Source of the DNA: Siphonodentalium dalli
Lineage: Eukaryota; Mollusca; Scaphopoda; Gadilida; Siphonodentaliidae
Reading direction: 5' to 3'
DNA: 64,000 nt
NCBI GenBank assembly: GCA_032622095.1
Contig: CP136067.1
Location: 61,018,893 to 61,082,892, forward strand
This document shows, piece by piece, positions 11,873-23,500 of the stretch (positions within the stretch are counted from its first letter, which is position 1; every line of letters begins with the position of its first letter). The position numbers were made by a program, and so were the translations under genes. The notes under the pieces are model-generated. The model was not told the DNA's origin and made no database searches. It saw nothing but the letters and a program-made list of their open reading frames with translations.

Positions 11873-14595
11873 TTAGTTATCATCTTCAGAAATTTCATGT
11901 CTAATTTCCTCCGAGTTCTTACAGCCTTCTCCACGACAATCTCCACATGCTACAACACATTTCACTCCATTTTTGCGACACGAACACAAGTCAACGATTT
12001 AGCTAGTTGGGCTTTTGCGGGTTTCCTCATCGCATGATCCTTTAAGTGATGTTGTTATTGTTGTCAGTTCGTATGAAAAATACTTAGCCATGTCCTCCTC
12101 GCGTTGTGCAATTGCTATCAATCGTGAGAATAGCACAGTCGGGTTGAATTGCATTCGATCATTCTCGACTCTGATCCCAGGATATAAATGGTCAAGAGAT
12201 TTTATTTGATCCTTCCGCTTGATCGAGGCATCTGTGATACTCATGCTGTTGAGCTTTTGGTGGATCTCGAAACCGACACGTTCAGAGTCAATACAGTTAA
12301 CACCGTCCCCATCACTAGATGTTAACCCAGACGACAGGGAGCGTAGTTTACCTTCACTCAAATCAAAAGGTTCATGTTCGTCAAACCAACGTTGTATGAT
12401 TACCAAATCATCAGAGTCACGTTTGCTCCTACTTGCCCCGAACTCCGCGTGCTGTTCACTGGTGGTATGTCTATAAAGTTTGGTTAATTCGGTCATGGCA
12501 TCATGAATCTCGGCACACCTATGCATGCTATATATCCATTGCATTCGGACAGATTCCGTCATTCCCCTACCTCTTGTCAGACCTCTTCTGCTTTTGATAG
12601 AACGCATTATGAGTTGTTCTATTATGAGATCTGTTGATAATCCTGCCCATAATCTACTGCCTCTACGTACAGCATGAAACCCATTTTCGGCGAAACATTT
12701 GTACAGCCAAGGGTGTTTATTAGGTAGTTCCAACATCTGCTGGAGATAGAGTCGACAGCTCTTGGCATAGTTGGCGTGACCGGTTGCGGCAAATAGATTG
12801 AGCATTTGCCCCACAGTAGCGAGATGCAGACTCCAATTTCCTGTCCTCTTTGCTCTAATGAAATTCTTCAACGTTTGCACATATTCCAAATACTGAACCC
12901 ACAACTTTGCTGTCGGAGATTTCTCAATAAGCAACAATTTATACTTGTTCAAACATTCCTCGAGTTTCATCAATGGTTGAGACCCAGAAACAGCACTTGC
13001 TGGAATTACTCTACTTTCAATAGATTTGTACAAATCACTTATTGCGTTCATCTCATCCTTCTCGATTCTAGGTATTGTTTTTTCTTCAGACTGATTTATA
13101 GCTAATGTGGCATCAGGTGAAGCATTGAACACCTTCTCAGTCTGCACTGTTCGGCCACCCCATGGGCTTGTCGGACTTGTACTTGTTTCTGTAGATGGCC
13201 CAATGTCTGATATCAGCTTATTTGTAAGAGCAGCCTCAATTAAGAAATGTCCACGCATTGCCCTTGATATTGCCTTCCCAAAAATCATATGTGTAACTGC
13301 GTTAGGGCCATAGACATTCTCCAGAGCCTCTTCCAAACCCGAACCCTTCATTAGTGAACCAATACTACCCATAAAACTCATAATGGTATGAAAGCCACCC
13401 AGCCTGCAGAATATATTCATGGACTTGCTCATTATAATATTCGTGGCCTTTATCCACAATGGCTGATCAAATGTGATACATGGTGTCAGGATGTTTAGTT
13501 TGGTCGCTTGACCCTGAACATAAAGGAGAGTTAAATATATACAATCCTCATCGGACGGATTCAAATCTATAATCGGCAAAAACAGAACATCGATTAGACT
13601 TTGTTGTGCACTTCTGGTCATCAGTCGTAATATATTGCATGAAGCCCGACCTATTTGTCCGAGGCTTTGTAGATTGGTTCACAAACCACCCTGAATGCCA
13701 CAGTAGATCAGTGTTGAGCTCTGGGGGCAATGTGTGTGGAGTAATCAGTTGAAGCAAAGGTTTGTAAGACAACAGTGAAAGGCCTTACCGGGAGAATCAA
13801 CATAATGGCATATCTGGACTCCTTTACCTCGAACAAGCTCATCAACCTTCGAACGCTGGCACCTGTTAATGGTGCGTGGCCTGAGGCTAAGCTGTGTTTG
13901 ATCTTTTGGAGTAGAGATTGCTATCATGCCCATACCATGGAATGTTCCCTGACCATCTAAAGTTGCTATGTTATGGTCTACATTGTCGGCAACCCACTGT
14001 TTAAATGTTCCGGGGAAATAGTCGGTTAGAATATCGTCAGGACGTTCGGTTTGGATGACAGACTGTTTGTATCTTTCTACTTCGTCATGATTGTGTAATG
14101 GAGAACCCCAACCTAGATAACTCATTCACCAACCATTTTGAACCAAACACGTGATCCATCTCTACACCCACACCAAAGAGTGTTGGTGTTATAACAGATC
14201 GAGGTCGAGCAGATTGAATTATGGAGTGCCCAATGCTATTTATCTTCAAATCGGATGGAATCAGAACACTTAAAATCGTGTGCAAATAATGCGGAACCCA
14301 CTGTCGACTATCTTCACTGGTTGGGTATGAATTAGTGTCATACTGAGTCTCTCTTATTTTTGCTCGTAATATCCTTGCTGCTGTCAACATTATCCTTTCA
14401 GTTTCCTCTTCAATGCTATCTCTCTTATCACAGTACCATTTTTCGTTTATGATAAACTTTGCCATGTTCCGAAAACACACTATATTGTTCCGTCCCTCAA
14501 CTTCGGCGAAAAATATAAACTCCCCGTAGTGGTCCTGCAGTTTCTCTTTGAGCCATTTCATACTATACACATGACAATCACCCGCAATCACGAAG
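11873..14595 (-). pseudogene. Damaged copy of an uncharacterised invertebrate gene family (DNVDHN / TFDQPLWIKA protein)
   Basis: The largest coding region in the window, about 900 codons. From the N side: YSMKWLKEKLQDHYGEFIFF; the segment with GVGVEMDHVFGSKWLVNELS; EVERYKQSV; ADNVDHNIATLDGQGTFHGM; LLWHSGWF; LPIIDLNPSDE; CITFDQPLWIKA; GGFHTIMSFMGSIGSLMKG; ISRAMRGHFLIEAAL; then a helical domain to 11,999. I recognise these blocks from many uncharacterised proteins of corals, molluscs and echinoderms. Frameshifts occur near 14,095, 13,770 and 13,605, and an in-frame TAA lies at 11,999-12,001. Beyond that stop the frame continues as CSCRKNGVKCVVACGDC plus RGEGC, a zinc-binding-like tail, to a second TAA at 11,873-11,875. 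A splice-acceptor-like TTTTTCGCATATAG precedes 14,595, so an upstream exon may exist. Function is unknown. Asp-containing beta-strand-like motifs (DNVDHN, TFDQP) recall RNase H-fold transposases, which is inference. Confidence 0.8.
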
Positions 14596-14604
14596 CTATA
14601 TGCG

Positions 14605-14939
14605 AAAAAGCAGCCGATAAGCCTGACCTTTTATGTGCATATGTGAGAACAAGCATATAGCACGAGTTCTGTTATAGACGCTCTTTATGTTCTGTTCTGT
14701 TATATACTCGCTCTTTATGACATTTCCTGGAAGGGTATAGCAAAACATGTGTGCTGTGGCAAACGCTCTTTATTGTTGAACCGACATTGCCAGCCAGCTA
14801 ATATAGATATCAGTGATACACATAAACTTGGTTTATTCGCTGTATGGACTAACAAATCGCAGTTATAGTAAATTATATAGACACATTAAGCACATACATT
14901 CGTCAATGTTCATAACTGGTTGAATAAATTGATAAAAAC
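14605..14939. other. Spacer upstream of the DNVDHN gene
   Basis: Contains a short direct repeat CTGTTATA...GCTCTTTATG (14,660-14,720) and no coding frame. A promoter cannot be called. Confidence 0.35.
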
Positions 14940-15440
14940 GGCATTTGAGAGTCAAACGTGTGTTGTATTTCAAAGTGCTCTGAAATCCTTGTCCATGCAC
15001 GGATTTTGGCAAATTTTGAATATGTTGTTTCTGTGGCTTTATCGGTTAGATTGATACCAAATTTAACATGTGTTCCAGAAAATATGACATGCCAATATAA
15101 TTGACTGTTGTCTTAGACAAATATATACTTGAAAATTATAATTTTCTCGAATTTGGCTGTTATATTAACAGAAGTATGTCCCAAACAAAATTGTCTATAT
15201 ATATGTTCTAACATATGTTACTATCAATGTGGATTCCGTTTTTGGTGAGATTTTTCCATATTCACTGAGGGTTTGCGTGTCAATGTGCGTTGACTGGAAA
15301 ATTATTCATTTGGCGGCCATCTTGGATCCTGAATTTTCCCATGAGCGGATTTTTGCGGATTTTGGATATGTTGTTCCTGAAGCTTTTCCGCGTCGAATGA
15401 CACCAAAATCAGCTTGTATCCAATTTCTTCCGGGTTGACC
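14940..15440 (-). repeat. Inverted copy of the tandem repeat, right flank of the DNVDHN gene
   Basis: In reverse complement this follows 11,080-11,500. The match from GGAAGAAATTGGATACAAGC through ATTCAGGATCCAAGATGGC (about 15,435-15,310) is near-identical. The rest, including GAAAATTATAATTTTCAAGT, is diverged. Together with 11,050-11,765 it brackets the gene with inverted repeats. Confidence 0.7.
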
Positions 15441-15662
15441 CCCAAATTCAGCTTCAACGACCATATTAATGCTACAGAAATAGACATGAATGCGATCACC
15501 CTGTGGCTATTGAACTATGCAGTTGGTGCACAAGTACCAAGAAATCGTCACAGTATATGCTCATTGCTGGAACTGACATGTTCAAACTGACAACAGATTC
15601 ATCATCAGTACAAACAACATTGTATCTTTAAAAGCCGACTTAATTTTCGAACACCCAGATAA

Positions 15663-15684
15663 TCTCATATATATTTTGAAGACC

Positions 15685-15718
<34 letters not shown>

Positions 15719-15925
15719 ATTAATACAAATCTACGATTCTCGACCGATCGGGACGAAACTTGGTACGTGTGTGTAGTTTGACCAGGCGGTGGTCGTTGTC
15801 GTATTGGCGAGCCCGTGCGACGGCCGTGCAGCGCATGCGCAGACGAGATATCGGAAACGGGTGGAGCTATCGACTTGGAAATTTGGTTTTTGAATAGCCC
15901 GGACAACGTCGGGCTCATCGGCTAG
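15663..15925 (+). mobile_element. Helitron-like unit 1 of the plus array
   Basis: A 263-bp unit preceded by A and starting TCTCATATATATTTTGAAG. After the 5' end comes a (CTGT)n microsatellite (15,681-15,718). The 3' end is a hairpin AGCCCG...CGGGCT (15,896-15,915), six bases, then CTAG at 15,922. The A|TC start, subterminal hairpin and CTRR end are the hallmarks of canonical Helitrons. There is no Rep/helicase gene. Confidence 0.8.
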
Positions 15926-16601
15926 TCTACTATATATTTTGAGACTTCCCTATATATATATATGTGTGTGTATATATATCCTTTATAGACTCAAAAACGG
16001 CTCGACCGATTGAGCCCAAACTTCCAATCTAAGGGTAAAAAGCCAAGGGAAGTGTCATTGCACCGCTTCTGAGAACGTCCGAGCACTCCTTCACCCTTCA
16101 ACTGCCACCGTAATGGGATTGATGGGTTAATCGCGTGATAATTAATGAGCGTTTGTATATGAGGTGTCGCTATTAAAGAGCGTTTATTTACTTTTAGTGA
16201 AAATACAGCATTTGACCGTCTCGCTCGGAAACTGGGGATATCGAGACGAAATTTCGTACTTAGGGGTTCCAAGGGACGGGGGAGATTTTCGTCAGGTCAG
16301 TTTGTCCGCCCGAGGTGACCTTGACCTTGAAACGGGTACCCACAAATTACCTTGGGTGATATCTCGGCAGTGACATCGATGTGAAATTTGTTATGTATGG
16401 TCAACTCGGGACGGGAAATATTTTTGTTGGGTTATTTTGTCCACCCAACATGACCTTGACACGGGTACCCGCAAATGACCTTGGGCGATATTTCGGGCAT
16501 CAGCGGTGGCAGCGACATAAGGGGTTACCTTGAAAAACCAAAATTAATGGATCGACCAAAGCCATGGGACCAATTCCGCCAGTGGCGGGCTAATCTGCTG
16601 G
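15926..16601 (+). mobile_element. Helitron-like unit 2
   Basis: Starts TCTACTATATATTTTGAG directly after the previous CTAG. Ends with hairpin CCGCC-AGT-GGCGG (16,576-16,588) and CTGG, which still fits CTRR. 676 bp, non-coding. Confidence 0.8.
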
Positions 16602-17344
16602 TCTACTATATATTTTGAGAACTACGTATATAAATATCTATACTATATATTTTGAGAACTCCGTGTATTCGAGAGATAGCCCACACCCTCCGGACCTCAA
16701 TGATATGATCGTGAATGAGTATTGATATACCCCACTAAACTTTGACAAACACCAGTAATGGTGTGTAGATCATTTTCATATCTCTCCTATATATTTTGAT
16801 ACAATCTATCTAATTTACATATCTCTCTTATATATTTATGTTTGTGTGTGTGTGGGTACTTCATACAAATCTACGATTCTCGACTGATCGGGACGAAACT
16901 TGGTACGTGTGTGTAGTTTGACCAGCCGGTCGTCGTTGTCGTATTGGCGAGCCAGTGTGACGCCCGTGCAGCGCATGCGCAGACGAGATCTCGGAAACGG
17001 ATGGAGCTATCGACTTGAAATTTGCTATGTGAATGTATCTTGCGCCGGGTACAAATTTTATCGGGTCGCCTAGCCCGTGCGACGCCCGTGCAGCGCATAC
17101 GAGATCTCGGAAACGGGTGGAGCTATCGACTTGACATTTGCTATGTGAATGTATCTTGCGCCGGGTACAAATTTTATCGGGTCGCCGAGCCCGTGCGACG
17201 CCAGCTTCGCGCATGCGCATACCAGATATCGGAAACGGGTGGAGCTACCGGGTACAATTTTTTCTTATTGAAACGCGTGGAGCTAAAAATATAAAAAAAA
17301 TGTCATGTTTCGGACAAGCCGCCGGTGGCGGGATAACCTGCTAG
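16602..17344 (+). mobile_element. Helitron-like unit 3, with stacked 5' ends
   Basis: Starts TCTACTATATATTTTGAG. Further 5'-end-like starts follow at 16,637, about 16,781 and about 16,822, as if later copies had landed close to the 5' end. Internal ~110-125-bp modules (CTCGGAAACGGGTGGAGC) are tandem. The 3' hairpin is CCGCC-GGT-GGCGG, then CTAG at 17,341. Confidence 0.75.
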
Positions 17345-18693
17345 TCTATACTATATATTTTGAGACTTCGTATATATGTGTGTGTGTGGGTACTTCATAG
17401 AATCCAAAACGACTGGTCCGATCGAGCTCAAACTTCGTATATAAGGGTAAAAAGCCACGGGGGTCGTCCGCGTAGCATTTTGGAGACACTCAGAGCACTA
17501 TTTCTCCACTCCCAATCATTTTATTGATCCGTAAACACGGAAGGGGTTAATCCAAGAAGAGTAACTCTACATCTGTATATGTATATTTTTATAGCACAAA
17601 TATGCCTTAAAGCGCCAAATAATTCACCACCTGCGTGTATTCAAGAATATGAATCACACCAAAATTAAGCGAATTGTATATGGAATGTGTATGTATAAGC
17701 TGCCATGTGTATATCATTCCCAGAATCCTACCATATCATGACATTCTATTAGTTAAAATAAAACACCTTCAACTGTTGGGGGCATCGCGATATAGGCAAG
17801 CGAGCAAAGAGAGTTTAATGTCATCATACTCTATTTCGCTATTGCGAAATGGGTGATCGTTATATGTAGCAGTGACATGCCATCTTTGTGTATATGGTAC
17901 ACTACCGTTCCAACACATCTTGCTGATACTTCCGTTCCAACACATCTTGCTATTTATCATTTTGCTGGTGAGAAAGTTTATGTTCACTTTGGTGCTATTT
18001 ATATGCACAGAAAAAGGTACCATTACTCGGGAAAGCAACCTACTGAAATGCATATAGATGTACGCGAATCATGTTGCATTCTCACACAATGCAGTTATCC
18101 CAAATCCGCGCTCTTTAAAATACAATTGGCTGCATGGCTGGCCTACTTCTGATGGCACAGTATGTTACGCACCTGTCCGACTAAGTCACTTTGAACCCAA
18201 AATGTATACAAAATTCGCACAAGCTCTTCACATTGAAACGGGTACCCACAAGTGATATATATGTGTGTGTTCTTTATAGACTCGGACCGATTGAGCTCAA
18301 ACTTGGTGTCTACGGGAAGTGTCATGGACGGGTTAAAAACTTGGTATCTACGGGAAGTGTCATGGACGGGTTCAATTGTGACCCCGACCTGACCTTGACC
18401 TTGAAAATTATCAATTCAAGGTCAAATCGGGTAAAATTGAAAAACAAAAAATTAAATTAAAAAATTAAAAAGGCACAATTAACTCATTGAAACAAAAAAT
18501 TTAATTAAAAAATTAATTAAAAGCATTAAGTTAAAAAGCCAGTAAATTAAAAAGGCACAATTAACTCATTGAAAAACAAAAAATTTAAATTAAAAAATTA
18601 ATTAAAAAAATTAAAAATTGTCATAAATTAATTTAAAAAATTAAAATTGTCATGTTTCTGACGATTGCCGCCAGTGGCGGGCTAACCTGCTAG
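17345..18693 (+). mobile_element. Helitron-like unit 4, long
   Basis: 1,349 bp. Starts TCTATACTATATATTTTGAG and ends with hairpin CCGCC-AGT-GGCGG (18,668-18,680) and CTAG at 18,690. The middle (17,570-18,200) is unique, low in repeats and may be captured DNA; I recognise no gene in it. 18,440-18,650 is AT-rich with short TTAAAAA-type repeats. Confidence 0.75.
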
Positions 18694-19199
18694 TCTCATA
18701 TATATTTTGAAGACCTCTGTTTGTTTGTTTGTTTGTCTGTCTGTCTGTCATTTATACAAATCTACGATTCTCGACCGATCGGGACGAAACTTGGTACGTG
18801 TGTGTAGTTTGACCAGGCGGTGAACGTTGTCGTATCGGCGAGCCCGTGCAGCGCCCGCTTCGCGCATGTGCAGACGAGATCTCGGAAACGGGTGGAGCTA
18901 TCGACTTGAACTTTGCTATGTGAATGTATCTTGCCCCGGATACGAATTTTATCGGGTCGCCGAGCCCGTGCGACACCAGCTTCGCGCATGCGCAGACGAG
19001 ATCTCGGAAACGGGTGGAGCTATCGACTTGAAATTTGCTATGTGAATGTATCTTGCCCCAGATACGAATTTTATCGGGTCGCCGAGCCCGTGCGACGCCA
19101 GCTTCGCGCATGCGCAGACCAGATATCGGAAACGGGTAGAGCTATCGACTTGAAATTTGGTTTTTGAATAGCCCGGACAACGTCGGGCTCATCGGCTAG
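18694..19199 (+). mobile_element. Helitron-like unit 5
   Basis: 506 bp with the same 5' end and CTGT/GTTT run as unit 1. Three tandem ~125-bp modules containing GAATGTATCTTGCCCC and CGGGTCGCCGAGCCCGTGCG follow. The 3' end is the AGCCCG...CGGGCT hairpin type, CTAG at 19,196. Confidence 0.8.
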
Positions 19200-19641
19200 T
19201 CTATTATATATTTTGAAGACCTCTGTCTGTCTGTCTGTCTGTCTGTCCTTAATACAAATCTACGATTCTCGACCGATCGGGACGAAACTTGGTACGTGTG
19301 TGTAGTTTGACCAGGCGGTGGTCGTTGTCGTATTGGCGAGCCCGTGCGATGCCCGTGCAGCGCATGCGCAGACGAGATATCGGAAACGGGTGGAGCTATC
19401 GACTTGAAATTTGGTATGTGAATGTATCTTGCCCTGGATACAAATTTTATCGGGTCGCCGAGCCCTGTGCGACGCCAGCTTCGCACATGCGCAGACCAGA
19501 TCTCGGAAACGGGTGGAGCTATCGACTTGAAATTTGGTTTTTGAGTAGCCCGTCCTGTACGGGGTTACCTTGAAAAACTAAAATTAATGGATCGACCAAA
19601 GCCATGGGACCAATGCCGCCAGTGGCGGGCTAACCTGCTAG
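19200..19641 (+). mobile_element. Helitron-like unit 6
   Basis: 442 bp. Its 5' half is like units 1 and 5 ((CTGT)n at 19,222-19,247), but its 3' end is the other type, hairpin CCGCC-AGT-GGCGG (19,616-19,628) and CTAG. It is therefore a chimera of two end types. Confidence 0.8.
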
Positions 19642-20298
19642 TCTACTATATATTTTGAGAACTCCGTATATATATGTGTGTGTATGTGTGTATATACTTT
19701 ATAGAATCGAAAACGGCTGCACCGATTGAGACAAAACTTCCCATCTAAGGGTAAAATCCCACAGGAATGGTCATCGCGCCATTTTGGAGAAGCTCCGAGC
19801 ACCCGTTCTCCACTCCCATGCACAAAAACGGCACTGTGGGGTTAATCGCGTTGATAGTTAAAGAGCGTTCGCATCTGCAGTGTCGTTGATAAAGAGCGTA
19901 TGCGTGTAGTGTGATTCTTACGTCTGGGTCCACATGTGAGCGTGACTGTATCCAGACATGAGCGTGTTGTGTGATTCTTACGTACTTAGGGCTTCCTAGG
20001 AATGGGGGAGATATTCATCGGGTCAGTTTTTCCGCCCGATGTGATCTTCACCTTGAAACGGGTACCCACAAATGATATATATGTATGTGTCCTTTATAGA
20101 CTCGAACCGATTGAGCTCAAACTTGCTACCTAGGGGTAATTTTGTGCGGGAAGTGTCATGGACGGGTTAAATTGTGAACCCGACCTGACCTTGAAAATGA
20201 TAAATTCAAGGTCAAATCGGGTAAAATAAAAAATGCACAAATTAATAATAATTGTCATGTTTCTGACGATTGCCGCCAGTGGCGGGCTAACCTGCTAG
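19642..20298 (+). mobile_element. Helitron-like unit 7
   Basis: 657 bp. Starts TCTACTATATATTTTGAG and ends with the CCGCC hairpin and CTAG at 20,295. It contains TCAAGGTCA blocks. Its sequence near 19,918 (CTTACGTCTGGGTCC) preserves the empty site for the insertion seen in unit 8. Confidence 0.8.
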
Positions 20299-20582
20299 TC
20301 TACTATATATTTTGAGAACTCCGTATATATATATGTGTGTATGTGTGTATATACTTTATAGAATCGAAAACGGCTGCACCGATCGAGAACAAACTTCCCA
20401 TCTAAGGGTAAAATCCCACAGGAATGGTCGTCGCGCCATTTTGGAGAAGCTCCGAGCACCCGTTCTCCACTCCCAGGCACAAAAACGGCACTGTGGGGTT
20501 AATCGCGTTGATAGTTAAAGAGCGTTCGTATCCTCAGTGTCGTTGATAAAGAGCGTATCCGTGTAATGTGATTCTTACATCT

Positions 20583-23500
20583 GGGTGACTTCACGGGAAG
20601 TGTAGCACGAACAGTGCCAAATGCAATCAAAAATGAAGTTTCTTCAATCACTTTCGTTTTGTTTTTATTTTGTAGCTGGAATACAGGGAACACATCTCCA
20701 CAAAATGTATAGCATGGGAACCATTGTTTAAAAAGTTACATAATACCATAGATATGGCATCACTCTAATATTTTTTAATTAAAGATGAAAAAACAGCAGC
20801 AGTAAACATGGAATTCAACTGAAAATTTCAGATGAGATCTCATTTACCACAATATGTCTCAAGCTGCAGAGGAGGGCTTCTAAAATATAACAGTTTTTAC
20901 AGAATTGAAAAAATTTATTCGGTTCCAAAGTTATTCCACTTTCAGTGTTTGGAAGTGATCATATTTTGTCAAAAGCCTTGCTGTTACTTATGACAAATTT
21001 GAATAAAGTGTTAAAAACAACCCAAAAACACTACTTTTGTGTGCCTTCTACAAATAAAAAATCCACAGAATTATAAAAAAACTTGAAAGGTTTTTGAGAA
21101 ATTTGATATGTGTTCCCAAGTGATATATATTGCACTGGTGATTACAGGTGTTTTTCCTCCGATAGATGACCTCAATGCATATTGTCAAAAATCGTTCAGG
21201 AAAGGACATTTGTTTAAACAATGATAAATCAACTTTTTTACATTACTAGTGTGTTACATACTAAACTTTCTGACAGTTATGTCTGTCATGACATCTAATG
21301 CCATTATTAGCTCAACTTTACTTTGTAAAGTTTGAGCTATTGCCATGGCTTTGTCGTCCGTCGTCCGTGTGTGCGTGTGTACGGGCGGCGTCAACAATAG
21401 AGGCTACAGGTCGTACCTTTGATCGGATCATTATGAAATTTGTCATAGCTGTTGACATCAACATTTGTACCGGAATGATTCATTTTGGGGTTATACGGAA
21501 AAAAAACATGGCCGCCAGTGGCCATCTTAGATTTCAAAATTCAATCCATTAGCACGGGCTACAGGCCGTACTGTTCATCTAATCGTCATGAAATTTGTCA
21601 TGGATGTTAATATTGACATGTAGATGGGAACGAGTAATTTTGAGGTCATTCGGCTAAAAAACATGGCCGCCAGCAGCCATCTTCGATTTTACTCTTTGCA
21701 TGACTAAATCCTTTAGCACGGGCTACAGGTCGTACCTTTAGTCAGATCATCATAAAATTTGTCATGGATGTTAACAATGACATGTAGATGGGAATGAGTC
21801 ATTTTTGGGTTATTCGGGCAAAAAACATGGCCGCCAGCAGCCATCTTGGATTTTACTCTTTGTATGACTAAATCCTTTAGCACGGGCTACAGGTCGTACC
21901 TTTAGTCTGATAATCATGAAATTTATCATGGCTGTTGAAATTGGAATGTAGATGGGAACGAGTCATTTTGGAGTCATTCGGACAAAAAACATGGCCGCCA
22001 GTGGCCATCTTTGTTTTCAAAATTCAATCCATTAGCACGGGCCACAGGTCGCACTGTTCGTCTGATCATCATGAAATTTGTCATGGATGTTAATATTGAC
22101 ATGTAGATGGGAACGAGTAATTTTGGGGTCATTCGGCCCAAAAACATGGCCGCCAGCAGCCATCTTGGATTTTACTCTTTGTATGACTAAATTCTTTAGC
22201 ACGGGCTACAGGTCGTACCTTTAGTCTGATCATCATAAAATTTGTCATGGATGTTAACAATGACATGTAGATTGGAACGAGTCATTTTGAAGTCAATCGG
22301 CCAAAAAACATGGCCGCCAGCAGCCGTTTGGATTTTACTCTTTGCATGACTAAATCCTTTAGCACGGGCTACAGGTCCTACTTTTAGTCTGATCATCATA
22401 AAATTTGTCAAGAATGTTAATAATCACATGTAGATGGGAACGAGTCATTTTGGGGTCATTCGGCCAAAAAACATGGCCGTCAGCAGCCATCTTGGATTTT
22501 ACTCTTTGTATGACTAAATCCTTTAGCACGGGCTACAGGTCGTACCTTTAGTCTGATCATTATAAAATGGCTGTTGATATTGGAATGTAGATGGGAACGA
22601 GTCATTTTGGGGTCATTCGGACAAAAAACATGGCCGCCAGCGGCCATCTTGGATTTCAAAATTTAATCCATTAGCACGGGCCACAGGTCGTACTGATTGT
22701 CTGATCATCATGAAATTTGTCATGGATGATAATATTTACATGTAGATGGGAACGAGTAATTTTGGGGTCATTCGGCCAAAAAACATGGCCACCAGCAGCC
22801 ATCTTAGATTTTACTCTTTGTATGACTAAATTCTTTATCACGGGCTGCAGGTCGTACCTTTAGTCTGATCATCATAAAATTTGTCATGGATGTTAACAAT
22901 GACATGTAGATGGGAACGAGTAATTTTGGGGTCAATCGGCCAAAAAACATGGTCGCCAGCAGCCATCTTGGATTTTACTCTTTGTATGACTAAATCCTTT
23001 AGCACGGGCTACAGGTTGTATCTTTAGTCTGATCATCATAAAATTTTTCATGAATGTTAATAATGACATGTAGATGGGAACGAGTCATTTTGGGGTCATT
23101 CGGCCAAAAAAGATGGCCGCCAGCAGCCATCTTGGATTTTACTCTTTGTATGACTAAATCCTTTAGCACGGGCTACAGGTCGTACCTTTAGTCTGATCAC
23201 CATAAAATTTTTCATGGCTGTTGAAATTGGAATGTAAATGGGAACGAGTCATTTTGGGGTCATTCGGACAAAAAACATGGCCGCCAGCGGCCATCTTGGA
23301 TTTCAAAATTTAGTCCATTAGCACGGGCCACAGGTCGTACTATTCGTCTGATCATCATGAAATTTGTCCTGGATGTTAATGTTGATATGTAGATGGGAAC
23401 GAGTAATTTTGGGGTCATTTGGCGAAAAAACGTGGCCGCCAGCAGCCATCTTGGATTTTACTCTTTGTATGACTAAATTCTTTAGCACGGGCTACAGGCT

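Noticed and set aside
16861-19573. Arg/Ala-rich frames on both strands around CGAGCCCGTGCG blocks
   Set aside because: They coincide with internal tandem modules of the Helitron-like units.
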